A stretch of DNA of 64,000 nt, taken from assembly GCA_964019335.1 (NCBI GenBank), contig OZ025655.1, positions 186,001 to 250,000 on the forward strand. Reading direction: 5' to 3'. Positions within the stretch are counted from its first letter, which is position 1, and each line of letters starts with the position of its first letter. Positions 22,201 through 30,943 of the stretch are shown piece by piece. Below the pieces are notes generated by a model. That model saw only the letters and a program-made list of their open reading frames with translations. It ran no database searches and was not told the origin of the DNA. Position numbers and translations under genes: made by a program. Source of the stretch: Diplonema japonicum (taxonomy: Eukaryota > Euglenozoa > Diplonemea > Diplonemida > Diplonemidae).

Positions 22201-24752
22201 GAGACCAGCAAAGCTGAAGCATTGAAGGGATCGACTTCTTTTCCTTCTACGAAATAGTGCAGGTAGTCATTCTCGTTGTTTTCGATCCTCACGGACACGG
22301 TGGTCTTCTCCCACTTCCAGATAAACCCCACGGGCGGAACAGGAAGCAGCACCTTTTTTTCTTTCGAAAGCACTTTGTACGCTTCGCTCTTGGCATTGTT
22401 CTCAAGGATCTTGTCAGACAGACCCCTCCGGCCCGTCTGATCACCTGAATCAGTCCCGCTCACCTTCTGCACCAGGTATGGCTCGTCCACCGTACCAGCC
22501 AATGTTACCAAACAAGAGACCTGCTTACCTTCTGCAGATGCAGCTGACACAGCCTCTCGGGAACCAAATAGTTGCAGGAACGCGGTCCTTGCCTCAAAAG
22601 GAGTTGGTTTTCTTCCACCCATTTCATCCTCTGTCGGTAAATACACAGGCTTGTGCCGGATGGGTGCGGGCGCTTTATGTCTCCTACCATGCAGCATATC
22701 GTGGAAGTGCTTCTGGAGCTGCTGAATTACGTTCAGGAGGAGTTCTTCATGTTGTGTGAGGCGCTGCCCGTCACGCTGGCTCTTCCACTCCTTGGCCACC
22801 TTGTCTGTCTCGTTCTCTTTGCATTCATAGATCCCCAGCTTGTCGGGTGTGATGTCGAGTGCAGCGTTCGGCGTGTCGGTGACGAAAGAGAGGAACCTGT
22901 ACGTCTCTTGTGCGGCCCCGTTCAGCTTCTGCTTCAGCTCACGCACGTTCAAACCGGATGACAGTGACCACAAAGCTTCTGCTAGAGCACGCAAGGAGTG
23001 CTGCATGGTGTCTGTGGGTACCCTCGGCAGTCCCGCCTGCAGCAGTAGTAGTGTCGTGGGCCTCAAATGCGAGTCGGCAGCAGCAAGGTGTACTTCATGG
23101 TTCAATTTCTGATTGTGAGCCGACTCAGTATAGTTTGCAGCTTCAGCATGGCACTCTGGCAGCGTGAACACCGCCTTAGCCCACACACCCTTGTCACCAA
23201 GACCACCAAGGTACCTGAGAAGTATCAACTTCTCCCCGCGTGTCACAGGGAGCCCGAGCAACGCTATTCTTAAAGAATTCCTGATGCAGCATATCTCAGC
23301 GGTGCCTTCTTCAACAGACAGGTTCTTGTTTGTCATCTGGTTGCGCGACGACCGTCTCCAGCCTTTCCAGGGCCACAGCGATGCCGAGTGGTCGTTGCCC
23401 TGCAGGCGCAGCGCCGTAATTATGAGTTTCTTCTTCAGTTGCTCTGTCAGACGAAAACTGTCGTCCACATGGGCGACTAGAGTAAGCCCTAGCAGCTCCT
23501 GAAGGCAAAGGTACTTACCGTCATCAGAAGCAAAAGGTCCCACGTCTTCTAGTGCTGATATGAACACTTTCCATAGCGCAGTGCGTGTCCCTGTAACCTT
23601 CCGGTACTGCAACTCTGGGACATGGTGCGCAGGTGCACCACACAAGTGGTTGATGGACTGCAGTATGGGAGCTGAGCCGGAAAGGGTGATACCCCTTCGA
23701 ATGGCCTTCTGCAACAAGGAAGCAGGATAGAGTATGTTGCAGCAAGAAGAGGATAGTGGCGAGAGGAGGGCAGAGGGAGCGGGCTTGACAGCGACATGCG
23801 CAGGAGGTGGGGTAGAGAGGAGCGTCTTGTCAACGGCCAAGATGATAGTTGCGGCGTTACAGCTGAGCTCCTCGTTGAGCCCAGTCTTCATCACTGAAGA
23901 CTTGTGGATGTCAGATTCTGGCTCGAAGCCTAGCATGGCGCGGTATGAATGTGTCTTTTCTGAGCCGTAGGAGGCAATGGCCTCCTTCCAACCCCCCTTC
24001 GGAGCTTTCTTAGGAAATGGGTTAATAGAAACCTTAAAGGGATTGTTGGTGATCTCAACGACACTGACAGGGGTGACATTCTGTGCTTCGAGGGAACGTA
24101 AGAGAGGGGCAGGGGCTGTCCAAACCTCCTGTGGGGCGAGCTGAAGATTGTACGTAGCAAGCTTGAAGGAAGCGGAAGGGAGCTCTGATTGGAGGTGGCT
24201 GCCATTGTCGAAGCGGCGGCCGATCCACTCACTGGGGACCAAAGGCTTGCCAGTCAGAGTGTCACACCCACAGTCGTCAACCAAAAACGGTATCTGCAAG
24301 GTGTCAGTTGCCTTCTGAAGGAGTCGGTCCTGTGCTTCGGTATCGAGAAGGCCTTCGTCTTCATCTGTGTACTCAATAGGTGGTGTGACCTTCCACGCAA
24401 CATGCCAAGCCTTGATTAGCGCCTTCACGGTCGACACGTCACTGTGCTGTAAGAGGGAGCTCAGCTGCTGCATGTCCTCACCCTTGCTAACTCCGTCCAT
24501 CGCTTTCGCTACTACATTGTGGTTCAGTACCGGCTTGCACCCTTCCAGGCATCTCACGGCAAACCCTGTGCACCCTTCCCTCATCAACACTAACCTATCC
24601 CCTTTTGCTACCCCATAGTTACCTACTGTTCTCAGCAGTGCTCCTTTCTGATCCACAGCCGCCTTGCCCTTGACATTCCCTTTGCTGAGGATGTCCCAAC
24701 TGCCAAGGCCAGACGTCGTTTTACGAAGAGCTGAGGTCGCAGCAGCTTTCAT
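19275..24752 (-). CDS. SNF2-type helicase fused to an AlkA-like DNA-3-methyladenine glycosylase (1825 aa)
   Basis: A single open frame starting at MKAAATSALRK, right after a TTTTCTCAG acceptor. Residues 1 to about 1050 match nothing I know. An SNF2 ATPase follows (about 1055-1480): Walker A GAGKT at about 1080-1084, VVIDEC in place of DEAH, LMLSAT, then GLNLQEEAD and GRVDRPGQ, motifs V/VI of superfamily 2. A Lys/Glu-rich linker with likely nuclear signals (about 1500-1590) leads to an HhH-GPD glycosylase domain (about 1625-1825) with the hairpin SIKGMGEWSSHVFMMFNLGR and PVGDIAVQKAF, whose Asp1759 is the expected catalytic residue. Known AlkA enzymes remove alkylated purines. The fusion suggests remodelling or translocation coupled to base excision in chromatin; that coupling is inference. 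Confidence 0.88.
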   Translation of the reverse strand: MKAAATSALRKTTSGLGSWDILSKGNVKGKAAVDQKGALLRTVGNYGVAKGDRLVLMREGCTGFAVRCLEGCKPVLNHNVVAKAMDGVSKGEDMQQLSSLLQHSDVSTVKALIKAWHVAWKVTPPIEYTDEDEGLLDTEAQDRLLQKATDTLQIPFLVDDCGCDTLTGKPLVPSEWIGRRFDNGSHLQSELPSASFKLATYNLQLAPQEVWTAPAPLLRSLEAQNVTPVSVVEITNNPFKVSINPFPKKAPKGGWKEAIASYGSEKTHSYRAMLGFEPESDIHKSSVMKTGLNEELSCNAATIILAVDKTLLSTPPPAHVAVKPAPSALLSPLSSSCCNILYPASLLQKAIRRGITLSGSAPILQSINHLCGAPAHHVPELQYRKVTGTRTALWKVFISALEDVGPFASDDGKYLCLQELLGLTLVAHVDDSFRLTEQLKKKLIITALRLQGNDHSASLWPWKGWRRSSRNQMTNKNLSVEEGTAEICCIRNSLRIALLGLPVTRGEKLILLRYLGGLGDKGVWAKAVFTLPECHAEAANYTESAHNQKLNHEVHLAAADSHLRPTTLLLLQAGLPRVPTDTMQHSLRALAEALWSLSSGLNVRELKQKLNGAAQETYRFLSFVTDTPNAALDITPDKLGIYECKENETDKVAKEWKSQRDGQRLTQHEELLLNVIQQLQKHFHDMLHGRRHKAPAPIRHKPVYLPTEDEMGGRKPTPFEARTAFLQLFGSREAVSAASAEGKQVSCLVTLAGTVDEPYLVQKVSGTDSGDQTGRRGLSDKILENNAKSEAYKVLSKEKKVLLPVPPVGFIWKWEKTTVSVRIENNENDYLHYFVEGKEVDPFNASALLVSCNEPRRVMQLPQELGDILRKMFYLPNEKVDDVLASFEKLEQYAQWFRSSKTTTCDDIYDWVHLANQSTLPKSIWRDMVIKIATREGDVVEVSRCARDGTKTGPALQQLSEGVLLRILYALQALYPAVLERTSELRFTLTQHGAQFVHLQRVLNIMAFGSYDDGEAFHTALHEDNESAFSFEDEIDEVSEDITVPEVSTDLWSHQNEAVTRVLTGVAEGKRGFADASAVGAGKTLTALACCVRASEWLAKRKLRRHGFLVLVPNNDLIGEWIQQALLHTRGLHIVAQQHTGYLISRGVSNGGKPPAAHPSTRRYSTAPKVDCNTVVVSTLGRLRDKPFVSQAGWDMVVIDECLSVQNDSALQTIEAWRQVAASRCGVLMLSATLFRSRMSKLFYMIRMLRSALPRTEKYLPTLLAEHIICYLPERVRTWKLRYIPVPMSKSAMELYQSRLAAAARSQKDARLVYGELKSVVRDHWEHTAMLEAFDKECKELQEADRHVLMFANSENELGRIKKKCKQSRTWNSGKASAPRGSGPLVVTTQRGAYGLNLQEEADSIICRPQPGDLIEQMKGRVDRPGQKTKELVLNIIYAEGTIEEVEAANIRLCGAFFRQYIDPLGRLFQERAVEASITAMKHVQPRKGAAGGGKSKSGIQGSVAAAFHQQINVTEAAPEVADKTKAKVSNTNGTPKSDEGGGKRKNEDESPTKAKKAKPSPKAAKAAAAEARKRKAEQEMEDLRELAEFEASLPKTPKRMTNESSVQGLAWLTERDPILASVIAQVGPPVDMVSQLGNDPAFKSLVRTIVFQQISMKAANSIFTRFAECVGGEITLEAVNAVDDLTLRKAGLSERKVSYVRNICEKFTSGELTDEKLDMMEDKDVLKALCSIKGMGEWSSHVFMMFNLGRHDVLPVGDIAVQKAFQKLYSLSPHDATSETQVQYFPPAKEMEELAKCWRPYRTIGTWYMWHVVETKEAAYTYGS

Positions 24753-24754
24753 CT

Positions 24755-24790
24755 CTGAGAAAACAACCTTTGACAGAAAAAAAAAATAAA
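24755..24790 (-). promoter_or_regulatory. Acceptor region before the SNF2-glycosylase
   Basis: A T-rich run, CTGTCAAAG and TTTTCTCAG precede the ATG at 24752. The frame is open upstream to 24803, but that part reads as Phe-rich low complexity and is more likely untranslated. Confidence 0.5.
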
Positions 24791-24864
24791 ATAGCCGCTT
24801 CATAAAAACGAAAATAGTAGTCTAACAAATTCTATTACTATTTCACAAGCACCACGTTCTCCTG

Positions 24865-25401
24865 TCACCTGTACTGAACTGGGTACCCCGAAGGGGTCTG
24901 CATATAAGTGCTTGCATGCGTGTTGGGAGTAAGTCGTTGGGGAGTAGGCCGGTAAGGAGTGGTAAGGGGGGCTGGGTAGAATTGAAGATCAGGGGCAGAC
25001 GGAGGAGGTGGCTGAACAGACATGTAGGATGCAGGCGGCGTCCGAGGTACATCTTCTGCCAGAGAAGGCTGGCTGTGCTTCTCGGGGGGCGGAGAGTAGT
25101 AGTCATCTTTGGTGACATGGCAGAGCACCGCAAAGATAAGTGGAAAGATAAAGGGTGCGAAGAGCAGCAGCCAAGATCCCCACCAGTCCCCCGCATATGC
25201 AGCCCACCCGCCAACCAGGGCACCTGCAAGGATGAAGGGATGGAACCACAGCAACAACCACATGCTGCTGTAGACAGCCCCAAGTGTGCCCCCGACATTC
25301 AGCATTTTCTTTACCTTTTTCAACTTCAACATCATCATGACTAAGCAGCTCCCTTGCATTATACTCACAAGCACACACACCCATAGAGCTGGCCGGCTCA
25401 T
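24865..25401 (-). CDS. Small multi-pass membrane protein with a proline-rich tail (178 aa)
   Basis: The first true ATG gives MSRPALWVCVLVS. Three hydrophobic segments are visible: an N-terminal one, a long Trp-rich one (SSMWLLLWFHPFILAG...) and WLLLFAPFIFPLIFAVLCHV. A cytosolic Pro/Tyr-rich tail follows (PPPEKHSQP, VQPPPPSAPDLQFYP). No family is recognised. It ends about 110 bp upstream of the SNF2 start, same orientation. Confidence 0.65.
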   Translation of the reverse strand: MSRPALWVCVLVSIMQGSCLVMMMLKLKKVKKMLNVGGTLGAVYSSMWLLLWFHPFILAGALVGGWAAYAGDWWGSWLLLFAPFIFPLIFAVLCHVTKDDYYSPPPEKHSQPSLAEDVPRTPPASYMSVQPPPPSAPDLQFYPAPLTTPYRPTPQRLTPNTHASTYMQTPSGYPVQYR

Positions 25402-25517
25402 TGCAACTGCACTGGAGGGTAAAAGCTGATACAATCTCCATAATAAAAACAGAACTGGTTTAAAAAAAGGGGGGGGGGGGGAACGGTGTAAACTTATCGT
25501 TTTTTTTTCTTTTTCTT

Positions 25518-25614
25518 CTAAAAGAGCAGCATCCCAGAACTCCCAGAGCCCACACCGTGGTCGTTGAAGTCGAAGGTTGGGCTCCCCATGCTGCCGAGGC
25601 CTCCCATTGCAGCT

Positions 25615-25645
<31 letters not shown>

Positions 25646-25813
25646 CTTCTTCTTTTGATTTATACTATTAGCAGTCATCGAGTCATCGATCCCATTAACA
25701 CTCCCACTCACAGAGGCTGATGGGGTCTTACCGGACAGCTTCTCATTCATTATGTCATCGTTACTCAGTGCTGCAGCAAGGGTCTTGCTGCTCACAGGGA
25801 CCTGCTTCCCCAT
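25518..25813 (-). CDS. Small hypothetical protein (80 aa, two exons, poly-A intron)
   Basis: The start is MGKQVPVSSKTLAAALSNDD. Reading through gives a run of lysines from poly-A; removing a 53-nt intron (25613-25665: GTATAAATCAAAAGAAGAAG, 30 A, CAG) gives a Gly/Ser-rich end finishing ...SGSSGMLLF with a stop at 25518. Exons are 25813-25666 and 25612-25518, 243 nt in frame. No domain is recognised. The short length and low complexity leave some doubt that it is a protein gene. Confidence 0.6.
25613..25665 (-). other. 53-nt intron with a 30-base poly-A core
   Basis: The second intron of the same build as that at 17744-17787: a GTAT donor, a purine-rich stretch, 30 A and CAG. It turns a Lys-run reading frame into a plausible Gly/Ser-rich C-terminus. 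Confidence 0.65.
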
Positions 25814-26984
25814 TTTTTCCCAACCCCCCCTGCCAACATTCTTGTGTTAGGAGGGAAAAGCAAGGGGGGGGAAGGGGAATCTAATAAGAGGGAAAAGAGG
25901 GGAATAATACACTCAAAAACTATTCATTCTTTTCTTTCCAACGCCCAGCTTTTGTTTTCTCTTCTTAAGAACATGATTTTTCTATGAAAAACTGCTCAGC
26001 AACAAAACCAGTTTTGTTTATTCTTTTTTTTTTTTGTGTGTATGGGGAAAGAAAGAGAGAAAAAAAATAAGATTATTCTTTTCCTTTTTTTTGAAAGCTC
26101 TTTTTCGTTACAAACAACTTTTTTCTTCCCCCTCTTTTCTTTTTGAGGGCTTGTTTAGCTTTTAAAAGAAAACGAAAAAAGAAGTCCTTTTGCTCAGCAG
26201 TTGGAGAGCAAAGACAAACCTAGAACTTGGGTCAGCAGTTTCCTGGTGCCAACATTCTTTTTGACAACTACAATAACAAGTGTTTCATTCTTATTTAAAA
26301 AAAAAGGGGGGGGAATAAGTCAGCTACCTGGGGAGGTGCGCTAATAGCCCTTAGCTAGAAAAGGCTACGGCTTCCAATAATAGGAAAATAAAACTTACTT
26401 TTGCTGGCCCGTGTTTCCTTTTAAGATAGAACTCCCCCCCCCCCCCCCTCCCTCCCGGCGAAAACACAATAGTCAAAGGAAAAGGAGAAGGTAACTAGAA
26501 TGGCTACCTCTTTTTTTGTATTTTTTTTTCTCTTTTCCTTCTTTTTCTCCAAGCATGATTTCTATTGTAACAAATAAACACATTCTTTTTGTTGGGGGGG
26601 GGAAGGATCTATGCAACAGATAAAAAAAATAAAACACTAAAATAGAGAGGAAACAAGGCAATCGGTTTTTCTTTACAACGTCAGCATGGAGGAAATAAGA
26701 GACGGATGGCTGTTGTTCTTGCACAGCAAAGCCGGGGTTGACCAGAAGGATAAGCCCTTCATTGTCAACATCTTGTTTTGAGCTTTCTAAGGTAGACGAA
26801 TATCGGCTATAGGGCTTGCTGCGCCCCTCCTGAAAAATAATAATAAAACAAAGAATGTGATTATGGGGGAAGGGGATCTAAAAATAATAACTTTCTTTTT
26901 CCTTTTTCGAAAGTCGTGATAAGGAGAAGTAAGGTGTTGCTACCCCCCCCTGCCAACCCGTCACCTCCGCGTGAATAATAAAAC
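25814..26984. other. Spacer left of the piggyBac element
   Basis: Mixed AT-rich and homopolymer sequence with no supported gene. The 26727-26763 stretch shares GCCGGGGTT and AAGGATAAGCCC with 972-1011. Confidence 0.55.
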
Positions 26985-28776
26985 TTAACCATCTACCAAC
27001 GGACCATTTTTGCCCACCAGGGGGTAAATTTTCAAAACTTCAAAAAAAGCTATTCTAGCGCAACGCCGGGGCTATATGCCCCCGGAAATGCCTCCAGATG
27101 TCCCAATTCTAGAGAGAGGGTGCCCACAGCAGGGCCCACCCCCACAACATTGTCAAAAATATCGTTCCTGAAGTGCCCGAGAGGGGGTACAAAAAACAAG
27201 TCAAAAAAAATCGACTGTAAAATTCTATAAAAAGCTATTTAAGGCCTTCTTGACGCGGTTCGTACGTGCCCCAGGGCTGGGGGACTTCTTTTTTGACCCC
27301 GGGAGGGGTTTCTGGGGGTATCCCCGGCAAGGTGGCAGTCTTTGAAGCACGGAGTCACGCAAAGTTGTACCAAGCAGGCTGAACACTGAAATAGGGGTCT
27401 TTTCGACTTGCAATGCTTGCACCGCACGTTGCACTACTTTTTCGGGGAAATGGTCCCAGAAGGTACTGTCACGGCGCATTGGGGTCTCAGAGCACTCGTT
27501 CTGTGTTTCGGGGCATGGTATTGGGGCAGCCTGCTCTGTAGTTGACTTTATCTGTTGTTTAGACTGCCTCCCTAGTAGCCCTTCGATGACTGCCTCTTTG
27601 AAAGGCGTCAATACACTGTCGTTCGTACTCAGGGTGTGGGGGGCAATGCTTCTTTCCAAACAAGCCAAGCATTCGCCAGAGATTTACCTAACAAGTACGA
27701 AAATACTTTTAGGGGCCACTTTTAAGTCATAAGGGTGCGTTTATGGCGTTTTGTCACAGCGTCACCCAGATCGGTTCCGCCCATTGCGGTGTTGTAAATA
27801 TGCACTTGGTGGGGAACAAGATGTCCTTTCCGGCTTTCATTCTCTTTTGGCGGACGGTCAAATTTGACTTCACTGGAACATCCAACGTCGATAGAAAGCA
27901 CACAGGCTTGATGTCATGCCACGTTGTGGTGCAAAGGATGCTCGCGTGCTGGTGGAACTGTGTCCCCACGGGATGCGCGTCCTTGGGCTTGCGGCCTCGC
28001 TTCTTTGGGGCATCCATGATCTCCGGGAGGCCTTCGCGATAGGTAGAAGTCAGCACGCTTGTTTGTTTCGCTGTGGAAACACAGATTTCCCAGAATAGTC
28101 AAAAAGCGGTCTCTTGACATGACGGTGGCGTACCCAGGGGTGTAGTTGAGAAACGTGGAGCCAGTGCACCAGTAATCAGAATAATCTGGCTTGATATCCA
28201 AGTCCATCGACAAAAGGGCACCTAGGAAGGTACGCAGAGAAGCAGCATCGAGATCCAGTGAGACACCTTTTTTAGCCGCATTTGCCACATTGTTCGAAGT
28301 TATGACCCGAATAAAGTTTGGGACGAGCATTTGAGAGAATATATGGTATGGCGTTGAGCCTTTGATGTCAAAACAGGGTCCACAAGGATTCCGATCTTCA
28401 CGAAACCGGATGCCTGCCAACTGCTCCGGCTTTGCCGTCCAATCACCCTGCTGTGACTCGGAATCGGTCGAATTCGTGTCAGAATCACTGTTTGTCAAAA
28501 TTGCATAATAGGGATGAGCCATCAGTGCTGCCATCACTCATAACGTCCTCTTCCGGCCTCTTTCCGGGCGCCTTTTTCTGAAGTGATTTTTAAGGGTAAA
28601 TTTGGGCTGGCGTTTTTTTTTATTTTTTCATTTTCTTTTTAGTTTATATTTTTCATATTTTCCGCGCAGGACCCCGCCGGCAAGAAAGGGCCGGGCCGTA
28701 TTGCATTGAAAGCCCTTTGCGTAAAAGATTTCTTTTCAAATCGTCTATATATAGACGCTCGTTGGTAGATGGTTAA
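26985..28776 (-). mobile_element. piggyBac-family DNA transposon, degenerate, with intact ends
   Basis: Both ends carry TTAA, the known piggyBac target duplication, followed inward by the 13-bp inverted repeat CCATCTACCAACG (left 26985-27001, right 28760-28776). The inverted identity is 17 bp including TTAA. Inside lie broken piggyBac transposase segments on the minus strand. Just inside the right repeat is a 16-bp palindrome (28742-28757), and a GC-rich near-palindrome lies at about 27065-27085 on the left. Total length is 1792 bp, shorter than autonomous members because the catalytic centre is deleted. Confidence 0.88.
27225..28537 (-). pseudogene. piggyBac transposase remnant
   Basis: Three frames carry successive parts of one transposase. 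The first (28537 to about 28030) has the N-terminal part with YHIFSQMLVPNFIRVI and FLGALLSMDLDIKPDYSDYW. The next (about 28056-27754) has REGLP, then TTWHDIKPVCFLSTLD, the region of the third catalytic aspartate. The last (27427-27239) has the C-terminal Cys/His finger, CKHCKSKRPLFQCSAC and CFKDCH. The frame breaks near 28040, where the first frame runs straight from RADFY into the REGLP region; the first two catalytic aspartates and about 150-200 residues are missing. Later stops and frameshifts follow. The element cannot encode an active enzyme. Confidence 0.88.
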
Positions 28777-29762
28777 ATAATATATGAGTTAAAGGAAGTC
28801 TTTGTGAGACGCCCCCTTGTTCTCATCTTCTACCTGCACCTATCCCCTTTCAGCAGCGGAAAAATAAAAACCTCGAAAAGACAAAACGCTTACGCCCCTT
28901 ATGCTATTTCTCAAAAAAAAGGGTGGGCGTGTGACTCGTTCTGCGAGTCTCTCTTCTCTTTTCAATGATTTTTGACATTAAACCTCTCCTTTCGAAATTC
29001 TCCGGATTCTCAGGACTCCAAGAAATGGGCGTTAGTACTGTGGGGACAGGTCACATTAAGTTAGTACTATTAAACCACCTCCTTGCCTTCCTTGTTGGTC
29101 CATTGTGTTACTAACGGAAACCTTGAGTGCAAAGGAGGGGTCGTTGTACCTGGCCACCCTAGTCTAAAAATGACGAAACGGACTATAAAAAAAAAAGAAA
29201 AGAAAAGAAAATAGTTGCTTCCTCATGGGGAATAAAAAAAATAATTCTTTATGACTATATGTCTTTGTTGTTCGCACGAGCAAAAAAGATTTTTAAAAAG
29301 CTGCGAAAGTTTCTTGCTCGGCACAAGTTGCATATAGTTATAAATCATTTTTTGAAAGATAAATATTTGTAACAAAAAAAAAAAAAAAAAAAAAAACTAG
29401 AGCAGGAGCAATTAAATAAAAAAAAAAAAAGGGAGGGGGGAAGAATAGTAGTGTTGGAGAAGAAACAAAAAAAAAAAAATTTAAGAGTTAAAGGTGTTGG
29501 CGGCGCCCCTGCACAAGAACTCACGGGGGGAGAAAAAAAAAGTCGGTTGGTTGTTGTTTGCGCACAGCCGGGCATTCTCCGTCTTTTCTTTCCTTCCCTC
29601 CCCCCCCCCCCCCCCCCGAAAACTTGTTTCTTCTTTTTATATTCTGCCCTTAGTAACTAAAATAGTAGATGACGAGCGGCGGGATATTTCTTTTCACTGA
29701 AAAAAAAAAAAAAATTGATAAATTTCGGTGTGCGGGTGGGTGCTCACCGTTCAGGGAGAAAT
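28777..29762. other. Spacer right of the piggyBac element
   Basis: The block at 28920-29170 is of ordinary complexity but has no open frame of note; a 6-bp hairpin (GACTCG/CGAGTC) lies at about 28932-28948. The remainder is poly-A/T and poly-C. Confidence 0.5.
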
Positions 29763-30041
29763 TCACACTAATCGGTCACCGTTCTGCGGTTGCTGTCTGG
29801 TGCCTGCTGTGGCTGTTTGTCGCGATGAGATGGACGGCATCTGGGCGAGAAACATTGCTTGGAGTCGTGCTAGGTAGGGGGCGGTTTGGCTCGAGGAGAA
29901 GAGTGGTCTCCTGTCGTAGCCGTGTGTCGTCGGGCCCCCAAGATGTCGAAGGGTGTGTACCCTTGTCTTTGCGTTGGCGGGGAAAGCATTCTTCCCACTC
30001 TTTGCTGTGCATTTCTGAATACGTCCTAAGATGTATCGCAT
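29763..30041 (-). CDS. Doubtful small ORF (92 aa)
   Basis: The block 29763-30110 is GC-rich like coding DNA and is preceded by a T tract and AGCAG on the minus strand. Two frames stay open: MRYILGRIQKCTAKSG... (30041-29763) and MHSKEWEECFPRQRKD... (30012-29776). Neither matches a family I know, and I cannot choose between them. It could also be an exon of a gene whose other parts I missed. Confidence 0.3.
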   Translation of the reverse strand: MRYILGRIQKCTAKSGKNAFPANAKTRVHTLRHLGGPTTHGYDRRPLFSSSQTAPYLARLQAMFLAQMPSISSRQTATAGTRQQPQNGDRLV

Positions 30042-30943
30042 CCTTCCAGCCTTCTCTGTGAGCCAGTCCTGGTCGTCGAGGGGTCCAGCCAAGGACTGCC
30101 GGGTGGCCTGCTCATAAACAAAAAAAAAAAATGCTGCTGATAAGTGCTTAGGGTGAAATCGTTTTGTGATGATTTTCCCCCAATCCTGCTGTGTCTCTAG
30201 TCTCTTCTTCGTTTCATAGTTACTAGAAAAAGATCTCACACAAAAAAAAAAATCTTTTTTCATGAATAAAAAGAAAAGTGAACTGCTACGAAAAATGTCG
30301 GAAATTGAACAAATGTCTGAACGCCTGGAATAATTAAAAAAATAATAATAATAATAATAATGATAATAACGCTGGAACATTGTCAAAGCTTGGCACTTTC
30401 TTTTCGTTTTCATATTTCTCTTTTCTTTTTTTTTTTTTTAAAGAGTTAAATCTTTTTTAAAAAAAAAACAAAGGTGTGTCAGTTATCCCTTCGTCCTCAC
30501 GCAAGGATAAATACATCTTTGTAAGAAAAAAAAAAAACCTCTCCCCATTTACCTCAAAAAAAAAAAAATAGCCTTCGTGCGAAACGCTTTAAGAGAATAT
30601 GAGGCGTGACAACACAGGTCTGAAAAACAGAAATAAAAAAAAATCTTTTAACAATCTTTCTTCAATCAAAGAAAACTCATTTCTTCTTCTTTTTTTTTTT
30701 TTTTTTTTTTTCTTCTTCGTCTTCTTTTCTTGTTGAACACTCCCAAAGTGATTTGGCGGACACCCAGACACCCAAAAAAGGCAACTAGACACTGGTGTCA
30801 CTTCGCTGTAGGGAGTTTCTGCGGATAAATCGGGGGAAAAAAAAAAAGAATAAAAAAAAGGAAGCAACGTGCCCTAAGGGCCATCACAAGTCTTGTGGCT
30901 AGGGAAAAGGACAAGGCAATAGATTTTAGTAGATGGAAGGCTG
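30042..30943. other. AT-rich spacer
   Basis: Poly-A/T tracts and a (TAA)n-like run at about 30342-30362. No gene is supported. Confidence 0.55.

Noticed and set aside
26985-28776. Active piggyBac transposase gene
   Set aside because: The first two catalytic aspartates are deleted and the remaining parts are in three different frames.
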